A stretch of 64,000 bases of DNA, taken from assembly GCA_030562195.1 (NCBI GenBank), contig CM060199.1, positions 12,544,338-12,608,337 on the forward strand. The letters run 5' to 3'. The notes below the pieces were generated by a model that saw nothing but the letters and a program-made list of their open reading frames with translations, searched no databases and was not told the DNA's origin. The translations under genes were made by a program, and so were the position numbers. Source of the DNA: Nipponacmea schrenckii. Lineage: Eukaryota > Mollusca > Gastropoda > Lottiidae. This document shows, in pieces, positions 47,444-58,259 of this stretch (position 1 is its first letter; each line of letters starts with the position of its first letter).

Positions 47444-50400
47444 TTGTGTCAACATCAAAAGATCCAATTCCGAGATGACAATTATGGATAATAGTAACTT
47501 TTTAAACTTATTAGCATCCAAGATTCAAATCTCACACCAACATAAATGGATTACCAGATTGGGTGACATTCGTGAAATAGATCATAGATCTCCCACCTTG
47601 GAAGACTTTGAGAAATTTGTTAGTCGCATTTCAAGAAATGAAAATGATCCAAGAGTTAGAGGCCTTGGATATCAACAAAGGGCTCAAAACCTTAAGACTT
47701 CATTTGGAAATCAAAGACATTCAAGTCAGCAGAACCATTTTAGGCCGACTGGTTTTAAACCCTACAACAAGCCGACTCCTGTAAACTCTACTCAAGTAAA
47801 TGTTAATTTAGCTGCGCAATCACCATGCTTGTTTTGTAAAAATGAACATTCATTATTGAACTGCAGAAAGTTTAAATCGCTAAACCCTAGTGAGAAACCT
47901 TCTGCTGTAAAAACACGTGGTTTGTGTTTTGCATGTCTTAACCCTAATCATATGAAGGCAAATTGTAACAATAGTAGTTGGGTTGAATGTGAAAAATGTA
48001 ATCGAAAGCATATGACCATAATGCATGATCCATCATGGGAGAAATTCAATCAGAAGTCAAATTATGTTAAACCAAATGTGAACGCTGAAGCCAAGATAAC
48101 TTCAGGTTGTGTTTTAGAAAGTAAAAACCCTTTAAGGGCTATCCTTCCTGTATTGGTCAAACATAAATTTAGCAACCAATTTGTGGCAACTTACTGTTTT
48201 GTAGACAACGGCTCTGCAGCTGGATTCATAACTTCAGAGCTTACTTGTGCGCTCAAAGTTACTGGCCGAGCCACTAATGTTACTCTTAAAACTTTTAATA
48301 CAGAACAATCCTTAAAGACCGAAATTATTGAAAATTTACAAGTGGGAAATTTTGATCAAGAATATATAGACATACCTCCCACCTATGTTAAAGATACCAT
48401 GCCTGTTGGAATGAATGACATTCCTACAGCTAATGATTTGAACAAATGGAAACATTTGAGTGGAATAAGATTGCCAGATGTAATGAATTATGCTAATTGT
48501 ATACCAAGAGTCAGTTTAATGATTGGGTGTAATACTCCAGCAGCAACCATACCACTAGAAATAAGCGCTGGATATGTCGGTGAACCCTATGCAATAAAAT
48601 CTCCACTTGGGTGGTTATTGTATGGTATTCCTGGCAGACAGTCTCCAAATTTATCTGTAAGTGTCAACTTTTGTAAACTTGATAAAAATCTTGAGGCTGA
48701 AGTCAAGAAGTACTTTGAACTTGACTTTAGTGAAAAACTGTCAGATGATAAGCATTCCTTGTCATTAGAGGACAAAAAATTTATACAGATTATGTCTATC
48801 ACCCTGACAAATTCGCACTATGAGACCAACCTACCATTTAAAGACAGAACCATAATTATGCCAAATAATAGACATCAGGCTAAAATCTTTGCAGATAAAC
48901 TAAAATGTCGCCTGCTAAAAAATGATGTTTTATATGATAAGTACTCAAACTTCATGGCTAATCTGATAAAGAATAATTTTTCTGAAAAGGTTCCTATCTC
49001 AGAAATTAATCGTGATGACGGTCGTGTGTGGTATCTACCTCATCATAATGTAGTTCACCCTAAAAAACCAGATAAAGTTAGAATTGTTTTTAATTGCCCT
49101 ATAATGTACAATGACGTTTCTCTAAATAACCAATTATTACAAGGTCCTGACCTGACCAATCTTTTATTGGGTGTTCTTTTAAGGTGGAGACAAGACATTT
49201 ATGCCATAATGGCAGACATTGAGCAAATGTTCTACCAGGTTAGAGTTAACGAACAAGACTCAGATATGTTAAGATATTTTTGGTGGCCTAATGGTGATTT
49301 GACACAGACAATGACAGAGTATAGAATGCGTGTGCATCTTTTTGGGGCTGTCAGTTCCCCAAGTTGCGCAAACTTTGCACTCAAGCAGACAGAAATAGAT
49401 AATGTTAATGATTATTCACCTGAGTCTATAAAAGCAGTTAACAATGACTTTTATGTAGATGACTTCTTAAAATCGCTTCCCACAGAATCAGAATGTGTGA
49501 CTTTAATGAATGATATGTGTGACTTATTATCTAAAGGCGGTTTCCGTTTGACTAAGTGGGTCAGTAACAGCAGAAAGGTATTATCTGCTATTCCTAAAAA
49601 TGACTTAGCTGACCAATATAAAGACCTGGACATCTTAAATGAATCTTTGCCCATGCAAAGAGCCTTAGGGGTGCAATGGAATGTAGAATTAGATATTATT
49701 GAATTCATTCCAAGTGATGTCAATCCATGTGCTACGCGACGTAATATCCTTTCAGTAATCAGTTCAATTTATGATCCGTTTGGTATTTCATCACCATTTG
49801 TGTTGAAATGTAAAATAATACTGCAAAATTTGTGTCGAGATAAACTATCTTGGGATGAACCAATTTCAAGTGATTTTGAAAAAGAATGGAATGAATGGCT
49901 TAGTGATCTAAAAAATCTAGGCAATTTGTCAATTAATAGGTGTTTGAAGCCAATTGATTTCGGAAACATCATTAATACACAAATACATCATTTTAGCGAT
50001 GCTTCTCAAGAAGGTTATGGTTCAGTGACCTATTTGAGGCTAGAAAATGAAGATGGTCGCGTATACGTTAAGTTCTTGCTAGGGCGTTCACGTGTTGCAC
50101 CTATCAAATCTCTGACGATAGTAAAACTTGAGTTAGCAGCAGCGACAACAATTGTCAAAATCAATAACATGTTAACACGTGAGTTAACAATTCCAGTCGA
50201 TCAAGTATACTTTTGGACCGATAGCCAAACTGTTTTAAAATATATTTTTAATGAGAAAACACGTTTTCCAGTATATGTAGCTAATAGATTAACGATAATC
50301 CATGACGGATCAAATATTGATCAATGGCGGTTTGTACCAGGAAAGTTGAACCCAGCAGACATAGCATCACGTGGATCGTCCGTTGCAAATTTAAGAGAAT

Positions 50401-50564
50401 CAAATTGGATAAAGGGGCCAGAGTTTCTTTCTCTGCCTAACAGTGGATGGCCTAACAACAATGTTTTAAGTGAATCGGAAACATTTGACGTTCATGTTAA
50501 TGTCGTCATTGTTGATGATTCTGTAAATAATGTGAATAAATTAATTGAGAAATATTCTAATTGA
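47412..50564 (+). CDS. BEL/Pao polyprotein: protease, RT, RNase H
   Basis: Continues gag in the +1 frame. In order: zinc knuckles CLFCKNEHSLLNC, CFACLNPNHMKANC and CEKCNRKH (47,825-48,020); aspartic protease CFVDNGSAAGF (about 48,196); reverse transcriptase with HHNVVHPKKPDKVRIVFNC, MADIEQMFYQVRV and the YVDD box (49,452-49,463); the BEL-type block SVISSIYDPFGISSPFVLKC; RNase H HHFSDASQEGYGS, KLELAAAT, WTDSQTVLKYI and GKLNPADIASRG. The ORF stops at 50,564 before the integrase, which follows after a stop in another segment. Replication machinery of an LTR retrotransposon that uses a particle-borne cDNA. Confidence 0.93.
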   Translation, partial: GLRKYSLFLNNCVNIKRSNSEMTIMDNSNFLNLLASKIQISHQHKWITRLGDIREIDHRSPTLEDFEKFVSRISRNENDPRVRGLGYQQRAQNLKTSFGNQRHSSQQNHFRPTGFKPYNKPTPVNSTQVNVNLAAQSPCLFCKNEHSLLNCRKFKSLNPSEKPSAVKTRGLCFACLNPNHMKANCNNSSWVECEKCNRKHMTIMHDPSWEKFNQKSNYVKPNVNAEAKITSGCVLESKNPLRAILPVLVKHKFSNQFVATYCFVDNGSAAGFITSELTCALKVTGRATNVTLKTFNTEQSLKTEIIENLQVGNFDQEYIDIPPTYVKDTMPVGMNDIPTANDLNKWKHLSGIRLPDVMNYANCIPRVSLMIGCNTPAATIPLEISAGYVGEPYAIKSPLGWLLYGIPGRQSPNLSVSVNFCKLDKNLEAEVKKYFELDFSEKLSDDKHSLSLEDKKFIQIMSITLTNSHYETNLPFKDRTIIMPNNRHQAKIFADKLKCRLLKNDVLYDKYSNFMANLIKNNFSEKVPISEINRDDGRVWYLPHHNVVHPKKPDKVRIVFNCPIMYNDVSLNNQLLQGPDLTNLLLGVLLRWRQDIYAIMADIEQMFYQVRVNEQDSDMLRYFWWPNGDLTQTMTEYRMRVHLFGAVSSPSCANFALKQTEIDNVNDYSPESIKAVNNDFYVDDFLKSLPTESECVTLMNDMCDLLSKGGFRLTKWVSNSRKVLSAIPKNDLADQYKDLDILNESLPMQRALGVQWNVELDIIEFIPSDVNPCATRRNILSVISSIYDPFGISSPFVLKCKIILQNLCRDKLSWDEPISSDFEKEWNEWLSDLKNLGNLSINRCLKPIDFGNIINTQIHHFSDASQEGYGSVTYLRLENEDGRVYVKFLLGRSRVAPIKSLTIVKLELAAATTIVKINNMLTRELTIPVDQVYFWTDSQTVLKYIFNEKTRFPVYVANRLTIIHDGSNIDQWRFVPGKLNPADIASRGSSVANLRESNWIKGPEFLSLPNSGWPNNNVLSESETFDVHVNVVIVDDSVNNVNKLIEKYSN

Positions 50565-50591
50565 CATAGCCTTAAACGAGCTATAGCATGG

Positions 50592-51516
50592 ATGTTGAGG
50601 CTAAAACAAATTTTATTATCTAAGTCAAAAGGTATTAATATTCTTGATTGTCATAAAAATAAATTGTTATCTTTAGATGAAATTAACAATGCAGAGTGTG
50701 AAATTATTAAATTTGTACAAAATAATTCATTTCATAAAGAAATTAAGAGATTACGTGATGAAGCAAGTGTTAAAGCTAACAGTGATTTGAGTAGCTTAGA
50801 TCCATTTCTTAAAGATGGAATCTTACGTGTAGGGGGAAGGTTAAGTAATGCCAATATTCCTTACAATTCAAAGCATCAAATTTTGTTACACAAACCAACG
50901 TGGTATCAAGTGGCATTTCAATCCACCAACTGCTTCTCACTTTGGCGGTGTATGGGAACGGCAGATACGAACTGTGAGAAAAATCCTTTATAGTATCCTT
51001 AGTGAACAATTTCTTAGAACAACTCGAAGTGAAGAAGAACTGAGAACATTATTTTGTGAAATAGAGGCTGTAATTAACAGCAGACCTCTAACTAAAGTGT
51101 CAAGTGACCCCAATGACTTGGAAGTGATTACTCCTAATTCACTTCTTATGTGTCGTCAGAATGATATCAATCCACCAGGACTGTTTAATAATCGAGATTT
51201 GTATGCAAGCAAACGGTGGCGTCAAATACAATATTTGACTGACCTGTTCTGGAGAAGGTGGACAAAAGAATATTTGCCAGAATTACAAAAACGTGAAAAA
51301 TGGATCAAGCCATCCAGAAATGTTACAGTTGGTGATGTAGTCCTCATTGTGGACTCAAACGCTCCCCGTGGTTCGTGGCCTATGGGTTTAGTACAAGAAG
51401 TATATCGAGACAAGAATGGACTTGTCAGAAGTGTTAAATTGAAAACAAAAACTTCTGTTTTAGTAAGACCTGTTGCAAAATTGGTTCTTATTCTAGAAGT
51501 TGATAAGAATGTCTAA
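50592..51516 (+). pseudogene. BEL/Pao integrase with internal deletion
   Basis: 50592-50910 encodes the N-terminal part (LDPFLKDGILRVGGRLSNAN, then IPYNSKHQILLHK). From about 50,912 the frame jumps to IKWHFNPPTASHFGGVWERQ, the conserved end of the core, and runs to 51,516 (VINSRPLTKVS, NSLLMCRQ, GDVVLIVDSNAPRGSWPMGL). Absent are the HHCC zinc-binding region and the first two catalytic aspartates, about 150 residues. The copy cannot integrate by itself. Confidence 0.88.
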
Positions 51517-51821
51517 TACCTACATAGCATCTGAATTAAGATTAGAGAATTGAATTTGAATTGTGTATTTACTTAAATGTAGTATTTCATTTTGAATTGT
51601 AATGTGAAAGATTTTATTGGTATTAAGTACCTCAACTTTGATTATATCATTTTAGTTTTCTATGCATGCAATTATATATTTTGTATCAGGACAAGACTTT
51701 CATGTTGCAGTTTGTTTATTATAGTGATAAAATATGATATGGTTAGAAATATAGTTTTTAGTTAGTTTTGAACATTATTATTAGGTTAGGTATTTCATTA
51801 TCATTTCAATAGGGGCCGGTG

Positions 51822-52405
51822 TGTAATGTTCAACTAAGTTCTTATCTTTAAACTGTCTGGTCCCAGAGACGAAATTTATCTTTTGTCATCAAAGTAACAT
51901 GATATTTAATAGAGACCTCCATATTTAATGTTTGGCATCATAGAGAAAGGAATCAGACAGTGATAGGACTTGGCTGAAGTAGCACGGCACAGAACCCACT
52001 CTATGAGTGTGGATGCGACATAGATTTTCACCTATTGCAAAAAGGGAACTTGTGAACTATTGTGTGAATTATTGCAAACGCATGTGAACATTTGTCCTTG
52101 TGAATCATGTACTCTAATGTGAACTGTTGATATTGAGAACTATTGATATTGTGAACTGTTAAGTTTTGTATTTTACTTGTGAATGTGAACTGTCAGTAAG
52201 TGTGAACTGTCAGCATACCGTGATCGTGAACTTTCCCTTTGTGAACCTATGTATTCTTTGTGAACCTTTTATACTTTTCTTATATTAACAATATATCAAT
52301 ATTAATCAATATCTTGTGTGATCATTTCCCCAAAACCGTGATTGGCAATCGAGTGCGAACAGTCGATAATCCCACTCTGGAGTATGTGATCGGGGTCTGT
52401 GCGCT
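51822..52405 (+). repeat. Probable 3' LTR of the BEL element
   Basis: It follows a purine run (aggggccgg, 51,811-51,819) that fits a polypurine tract and starts tgtaatgttcaact. It contains a degenerate (gtgaact)n tract at 52,045-52,265. The right border (near ctaca) is uncertain, because no second LTR was found to compare. Confidence 0.5.
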
Positions 52406-52469
52406 ACAAATATTTATCATGCTTAAACACAATAAAAATTAAACCTTAATATAACATTAATTTTTAAAT

Positions 52470-54360
52470 CATAATTTACATTTCAGTAATCAATCTCTTA
52501 ACTGGTTTAACTTTACGTTTTGATTTTCTTAATATACGTTTTGGGCTATTACGTTCATTTTATAACTAGTCTCAGAATTGTCTACAGGCAAATGTTGCTC
52601 TGCATCGCTATCATTATCATCAATATCACTATATGAATACTCTACATAATAAGGTGGTTTACATTTAACTAAATTCGAACGATTACGTCTAATACAACCT
52701 TTGTTAGTTTGTACAGCATAAGATCTTGGACTAATATGTTTATCTATTACAGTACCATGTGTTTTATTGTCTCTTACATATTCGGAATCATTAAAATCTA
52801 ATTCTTTCAAATTTGTTGCTTTATAACGTCTATCGAAATTTGTTTTGCTTTTAGACTTATATTGATGTTCTCTCTCCCGAACTAAGTTTAGAAAGGGTTT
52901 CTTATTTTTCTACCAAATGATAATTCAGCTGGGCTGAATACATTATGTAAAGAACTAGATCTATAAGACAACAAAGCTTTATAAGGATCTTTTGATTTCT
53001 TAATTACATTTTTTCGCGGTTTTAACTGCTATTTCAGCGGCACCATTACTTTTAGGAAATAAAGGACTACTAGTAATGTGTTCAAATTCATAATCCTTGG
53101 AAAATTCCTTGAATTCTAACGACGAATATTGAGGACCATTATCAGACCTAAATATTTGAGGAATTCCGTGTCTGGAAAAGAATGATTTTAGATATACTAT
53201 AACCTCATTGCTAGAAGAACTATTCAATTTAGCAATCTCTACAAATCTTGAGAAATAATCTACAACTAACAAATAATTTTTTCCTTTACAACAGTATAGA
53301 TCACTACCTACCATTTGCCATGGTCTGTCTGGAAATTCAGACGGTATAAGTGTTTCAAATTGTTTTGGACGGTGTTGTGCGCATTGCGTACAGTTATAAA
53401 CTAAATCTGCTATTTGAGTGATCATATTGGGCCACCATACACTTTGTATAGCGCGTTCTCGACATTTCGTAACACCCATGTGTCCTTCATGTAATTTATC
53501 CAAAGTTTCTAAAATCATTGAGCTAGGAAAAATAATTCGAGATCCTCTCATAAGGATATCTTTAACAAGACTTATCTGCTAAAACTAACTCTTGTCCAGG
53601 TATATGTGATATAGAATAATTATATCTAAATAATCTTTATCTGAATCTCTGGATTCTAGCAGGCAATTCATTTGTGTACCTAACAGCGATATTAGCGGTT
53701 TGTGATCCGTTTCTACATGTATATGGAACTTAATACTAACTAAATAGTCTGAAAACTTATCACAAGCCCAAGTCACACTTAGTGCTTCCTTATCTATCTG
53801 AGGATAATTGAGCTCTGCTGAGGACATAGTACGAGATGCAAATGACACAGGTTTTCAATCCTTATCTCTGCTTTCCCTCTACAAAAGTGCTGACCCTAAT
53901 CCAAATTTTTATGCATCTGCCGTAACCTTAGTTTCATGATTTTTATGATACAGTCGGTGAACATGATTCTACCTTAAGACTTTCAAAGGCTCGCTGACGC
54001 CTGTCAGTCCATTTAAATTCTACCTTTGAGGATATTAACTCTCTTAATGGTTGTGTTAATTTGGCTAAATTTGGGGTAATTTGTGCTAGAGTGGGTTCAA
54101 GTGGATGTGTTGGTAACATATAATTCTCAACTAAAACATTCTTGTTTAACATAACAAAATCAACACACAATCGTATCCGACCATCAGCCTTATCAATTGG
54201 AACGATTGGAAACACCAATCCGTCGGATTTTCAACTTTAGAAATAACACCCGTTTCTAATAAGTGAGACAACTTTACTTTAAGTTTCTCATATAAAGGTA
54301 TTTTGACGGATCTAGAGCAAACTACAGAATAAGGAACTGCTTCTTCCTTGAGTCTAATTA
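52470..54360 (-). pseudogene. Ty3/gypsy pol: RT remnant, RNase H, integrase
   Basis: Reading right to left: LLETGVISKVENPTDW (about 54,230), then VPIDKADGRIRLCVDFVMLN (54,200-54,140). An internal loss follows, so the RT core and YxDD box are missing. Then ITPNLAKLTQPLRELI, RNase H (NYPQIDKEALSVTWACDKF, IHVETDHKPLI), an H2C2 zinc region (HEGHMGVTKCRERA, CTQCAQH) and the integrase core DLYCCKGKNYLLVVDYFSRF, FRSDNGPQYSS, KSNGAAE, with its catalytic triad visible. The C-terminal tail has GTVIDKHISPRSYAVQTNKG. Several stops and frame changes. The 5' part of the same element lies at 57,080-58,142, beyond the Penelope insertion. Confidence 0.9.
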
Positions 54361-54361
54361 T

Positions 54362-54749
54362 ATATTCACGTTATGAATCTTACGACCATGATCATAAACC
54401 GGCTACGATCATTCTGCATGTAGGCCTCAACAATCGTGACCAGTTAGCCAAAACCTCATTTAACCAAGCCCAGAAATTAATTTCCACAGCCAACCAAACC
54501 TTTCCTAGCTCCAAGATCATCTTTTCTTGTATACCTATCTCTAATAAAAACTCTAAGAAAGCCCAGCACAATCTTAAGACATTCAACGATATGATGATGA
54601 ACTCCGACATTGAGAACGCAACAATCCTGTCACCCTACGAAGAAGAATTCGAACCAGTTGATAATCTTCATTGGTCTCCGGAAACAGCCAACAATATATA
54701 CTTGTTTTGGATACACCAGCTTCAAGCACCGGGTAAGTCTTTAAACTAA
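54362..54749 (+). CDS. SGNH-hydrolase-like ORF, 5'-truncated, of the PLE
   Basis: The frame reads KPATIILHVGLNNRDQLAKT, then SSKIIFSCIPISNKNS and EPVDNLHWSPETANN. The hydrophobic strand plus GLNN resembles block III (GxND) and DNLH resembles block V (DxxH) of SGNH/GDSL esterases; block I with the nucleophilic serine would lie upstream of the truncation. It stops at 54,749 immediately before the Penelope reverse-transcriptase frame opens, in a different frame. Assignment is inference from motif spacing. Confidence 0.55.
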
Positions 54750-57005
54750 TTACTGGGGATAAAAATATTGAGAGGCCGCCGCTAGGCCAAACCGTCGTTA
54801 ACTTAAGCCGAAAAATTCTCACACCCCTCCAGCATTCAATCTTAGACCGTGGACTTAAATTTATTCCGACTCCTAAATTACCTAACCTTGATTATCTTCA
54901 ACCGTCTATTCAACGATTTCAACGGAATCTCAGTTGCACATACTTTTTTCGAAACCACCCTCCACGCGGTGCTAGAACAATGTTTAATCCTAAATCCACG
55001 TGGAAACCACCTAAAACCGCTATCCATCCAGAAATATTAAACGTATTTACAAGTATGAATAACCAAATATCAAATCTTTCCATAACACACGAGAAGCCTA
55101 ATCTAACGCGAGTAGAACGTGAAGCATTAAATGTACTTAAAAAAGACGATAGCATTGTAATTAAAAAGAGTGACAAAGGTTCATGTTGCGTTATATTAAA
55201 TAGGGGAGATTATATTGCAGAAGCAGAGTATCAATTGAATAATCCTAAACACTATGCAATTTTACCGGAGCCGATTTTTAAAGAAACTGCTAATAGGATA
55301 AACAATATTCTTGCCGACTTAGTTAAAACAAGTCATTTAAAACAGAAACAATATGACTATCTTTCTGCCAAACCTGATTGCCGCGAGAGACACTTATACA
55401 CTTTGCCGAAAATTCATAAGAATCCTACCAAGGATTGGTTCATGCCTAATAGAATCCCTAAAGGCCGCCCGATTATCTCTGACTGTGGTAGTGAGTCTTA
55501 TGCAGTGTCAGAATACATCGATCATTTCTTACTACCACTAGCATGTCAACATCGAGCCTACCTTAAGGACACAACTGACTTTGTCAATAAAATAAAAAAC
55601 CTCAGTCCCTTCAAATGCTATTCTAATTTCAATAGACGTAACTTCTATGTACACCAATATCGACAACACTACTGGCCTAATGGCAGTTCGCAAAGCTTTT
55701 GATAGAAACTCAGATCCAGACAGACCCGACGATGCAATTCTACAGCTTTTAGAGATTTGTCTTAGTCGCAATGATTTCACATTTAATGGTAAAACATATC
55801 TACAAACCTCAGGTACAGCTATGGGCAAACGATTCGCCCCTTCATACGCAAACCTTTTCATGGCAGAGTGGGAACGTGAGGTATTACCCCTTTGTCCATT
55901 TGACCCACTTTTCTATGGACGCTTCTTAGATGACATTTTCATGGTTTGGACTTACTCCATAGAACAATTTTGGCAATTTTTTGAAATCCTCAACAACCAC
56001 CACCCGTCCATCAAACTAACAGCCAGCGTCAGTCACAAAAACATAGATTTTCTCGATACTACTGTTTTTAAAGGAGATTCCATAGCAGAGACTAATAAAT
56101 TAGATATTAAAGTATATTTCAAAGAAACCGACACTCATCAACTTTTGCATAAGAGCTCATTTCATCCAAAACATACATTTTCTGGAATTATTAAGTCACA
56201 AGTTTTACGATTTCGCCGAATTTGCACAAGGCCTTCTGATTTCAACCAAGCCTGTACGATTGTTTTCTCAAAACTGAAAGAGCGTGGATACTCTAAACGA
56301 TTTTTACGAAACATAACAAATTCCACATTAGCACCTTTAGCAGCTAAAAATAGACTTTATGCCGAAGGGCCTCCAGGTTTAAGGAGTGCCCCATGTATGT
56401 CAACCAGATGCAAAACATGTCCCTTTATATCAGAAACGCATTATTTTCAAAGTAACTCTACGAATAAAAGATACCCGATCCAAGAGCACCTAACATGTGA
56501 AAACTCGAATGTAATATACTTAATTTCATGTAAAAAATGTCCCAAACAATATATCGGGGAAACAAAGAACAAATTACGCACTCGTTTTAATGCTCACAGA
56601 TCAGATATTAAATTAAAAAAAGACAAGCCTGTTTCTAACCATTTCAATCTTGACGACCATTCACTTGACGATCTCACCCTAACCCCAATTGAGCGCATAG
56701 AAGTCGACTTGCCCGAAGATGAAACTACCAAATTCCGTCAATCTAGAGAAGCCCATTGGATTGAGACATTGAATACAGCAAGACCCATAGGACTTAATAT
56801 TCACCACAGTGTAGGCATAGCACCCTTTGTAGTTCCATTTAATACAACCAGTAATAAAGCAAGTAAGATAGTTCAAACCCATTATAAGAGTCTTCAAGAG
56901 AAATTTCCTCATGTCTATAAACAGAAAGTGATAGTGGCATATTCAAAAAATCAGAACTTAAATGACAACCTTGTTCATAGCAAACTAAAAATAATCTGTA
57001 CTTAA
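54750..57005 (+). CDS. Penelope-like element RT with GIY-YIG endonuclease
   Basis: Single-ORF retroelement enzyme that copies RNA at a nick made by its own endonuclease. It is open from about 54,750 (RPPLGQTVVNLSRKILTPLQ) to about 55,608, then one indel shifts the frame; the rest is open to 57,005. RT motifs: GSCCVILNRGDYIAE, LPKIHKNP, GRPIISDC, ISIDVTSMYTNI (motif A, 55,629), GTAMGKRFAPSYANLFM and FLDDIFMVW (catalytic DD). Linker cysteines are CMSTRCKTC. The GIY-YIG domain is VIYLISCKKCPKQYIGET, LRTRFNAHRSDI and the glutamate helix SREAHWIETLN. It would be intact but for the single shift near 55,608, so it is young. It lies inside, and opposite to, the Ty3/gypsy element. Confidence 0.93.
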
Positions 57006-57018
57006 CAGGTACTATACT

Positions 57019-57037
57019 ACTCGCCCATCGGGCGAGT
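57019..57037. repeat. Perfect hairpin just after the PLE stop codon
   Basis: actcgccc-atc-gggcgagt: 8-bp GC-rich stem, 3-base loop, 14 bases after the stop. It is followed by a T-rich run. It may be a 3' UTR structure recognised in retrotransposition; that is inference. Confidence 0.7.
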
Positions 57038-57074
57038 TATTTTATTTTTTCTAATTTCAGATCAGAAGAGAAGA

Positions 57075-57932
57075 AAATCATCCAACAGATCCAGATCCCA
57101 ATTTCTCAATAAGATATTTGTTCCACCCTAGGCCTGTACATTTGGGAGATTCAATCCCTCCCTTCCCCGAAACCTAATAATGCAGTTGATAAATTCTTAA
57201 CTACAAATATGTTTTGCTGACTGTTTTACCACAAGTATATACAGTCGTATTAAACATACCTAATACAAATATTCTTGTCTACCAGGACCATACGGTATTT
57301 AATTGGGTTACGTAGCTTAATATTAGGATTCAAAGACTTAATAACATTGAAATCTCTCTCTGGGATGGTTGTAACCTCTGCTCCAGAGTCTATCTAAAAT
57401 AAAATATTAGCATTATCAACCTTAATTGTGATTTTAAACAAATCATTAGATGTACATTCATTAATATTAAACTCAACAATACCAAGAAATGAACATTATT
57501 TGTATTATTGGTACTGTCAATATTAAAAACTCTTTTACTTTGACAAAGTTTTTCCCAGTGACCTAATTTTTTGCACTAATTGCATTTGCTGTTATTCGCT
57601 GGACAATCTTCTCGTCTGTGCTAACTTCTAACTTCTGTATAAGTTATTTTAGCACCATCTTCGGCTATGTTAAAGCTTCTATAAATGTCTTCTGCTTCTG
57701 GTCCCATCAAATATATTAACGTGTTGACCTGTTTATCCTGGGCTTCATCAGAAAGTCCGGATACAACTCTGTAGCGGTCAAACCTCCTCAACCATTTCGG
57801 CTACGTTTGTGATTCTCGTAAATTAAAGTTTTCTGGTGGTGGAACTGTTGATAATACCAGACCAACGTTCGATCTCAGGACACAATTTCCATTAGTAGCA
57901 CTTGAGCTGGACGCTTGCTGTCCTGACGTCAT
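57075..57932 (-). pseudogene. Ty3/gypsy gag and protease (5' part)
   Basis: On minus: ATG at 57,932 (MTSGQQASSSSAT), a capsid-like stretch RRFDRYRVVSGLSDEAQ and LIYLMGPEAEDIYRSF, a CCHC knuckle (CKKLGHWEKLC preceded by a CN..C pair), and a protease active site DSGAEVTTIPERDF (57,390-57,350). Then comes FVVKNLSTALLGF (about 57,180), which normally precedes the RT. In-frame stops and shifts occur. With 52,470-54,360 it is one element, split by the Penelope copy. Confidence 0.85.
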
Positions 57933-58023
57933 TTTTTCTCTCGCCAAGAAAAGTTGAAAACTTCTAATAAATCTTCGATTGAAAGTTCGTTATTACTCAC
58001 TGAATGCTAGAAAGATACTTCAA

Positions 58024-58142
58024 CTTCTGACACCATGTTTGGTTAGACCGAGAATACTTGTAGTTGCATATAATAAGATTTATTCATCATCCAAAATCAT
58101 GACAAATAACAATCAATGAGTACCAAACCACAACGTGCGACA
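58024..58142 (-). repeat. Ty3/gypsy primer-binding site and probable 5' LTR
   Basis: On minus, tggtgtcagaag (58,035-58,024) is a classic tRNA-primer site of metazoan gypsy elements. It directly follows a sequence ending in aaccaaaca. That LTR would start tgtcgcacg near 58,142 and contains aataaa. The LTR length of ~107 bp is a guess, as no matching 3' LTR was found near 52,470. Confidence 0.55.
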
Positions 58143-58259
58143 TGTCCTATTTTCACCATGGTGAAAAGTGGGTGATAATTCCTGTACTTTTTATTTAGAA
58201 ACTTTATTTTCCACCAAGTTGAAAAGTGGGTGCAGTCCAGTAGTTTTATTTATTTTTCA

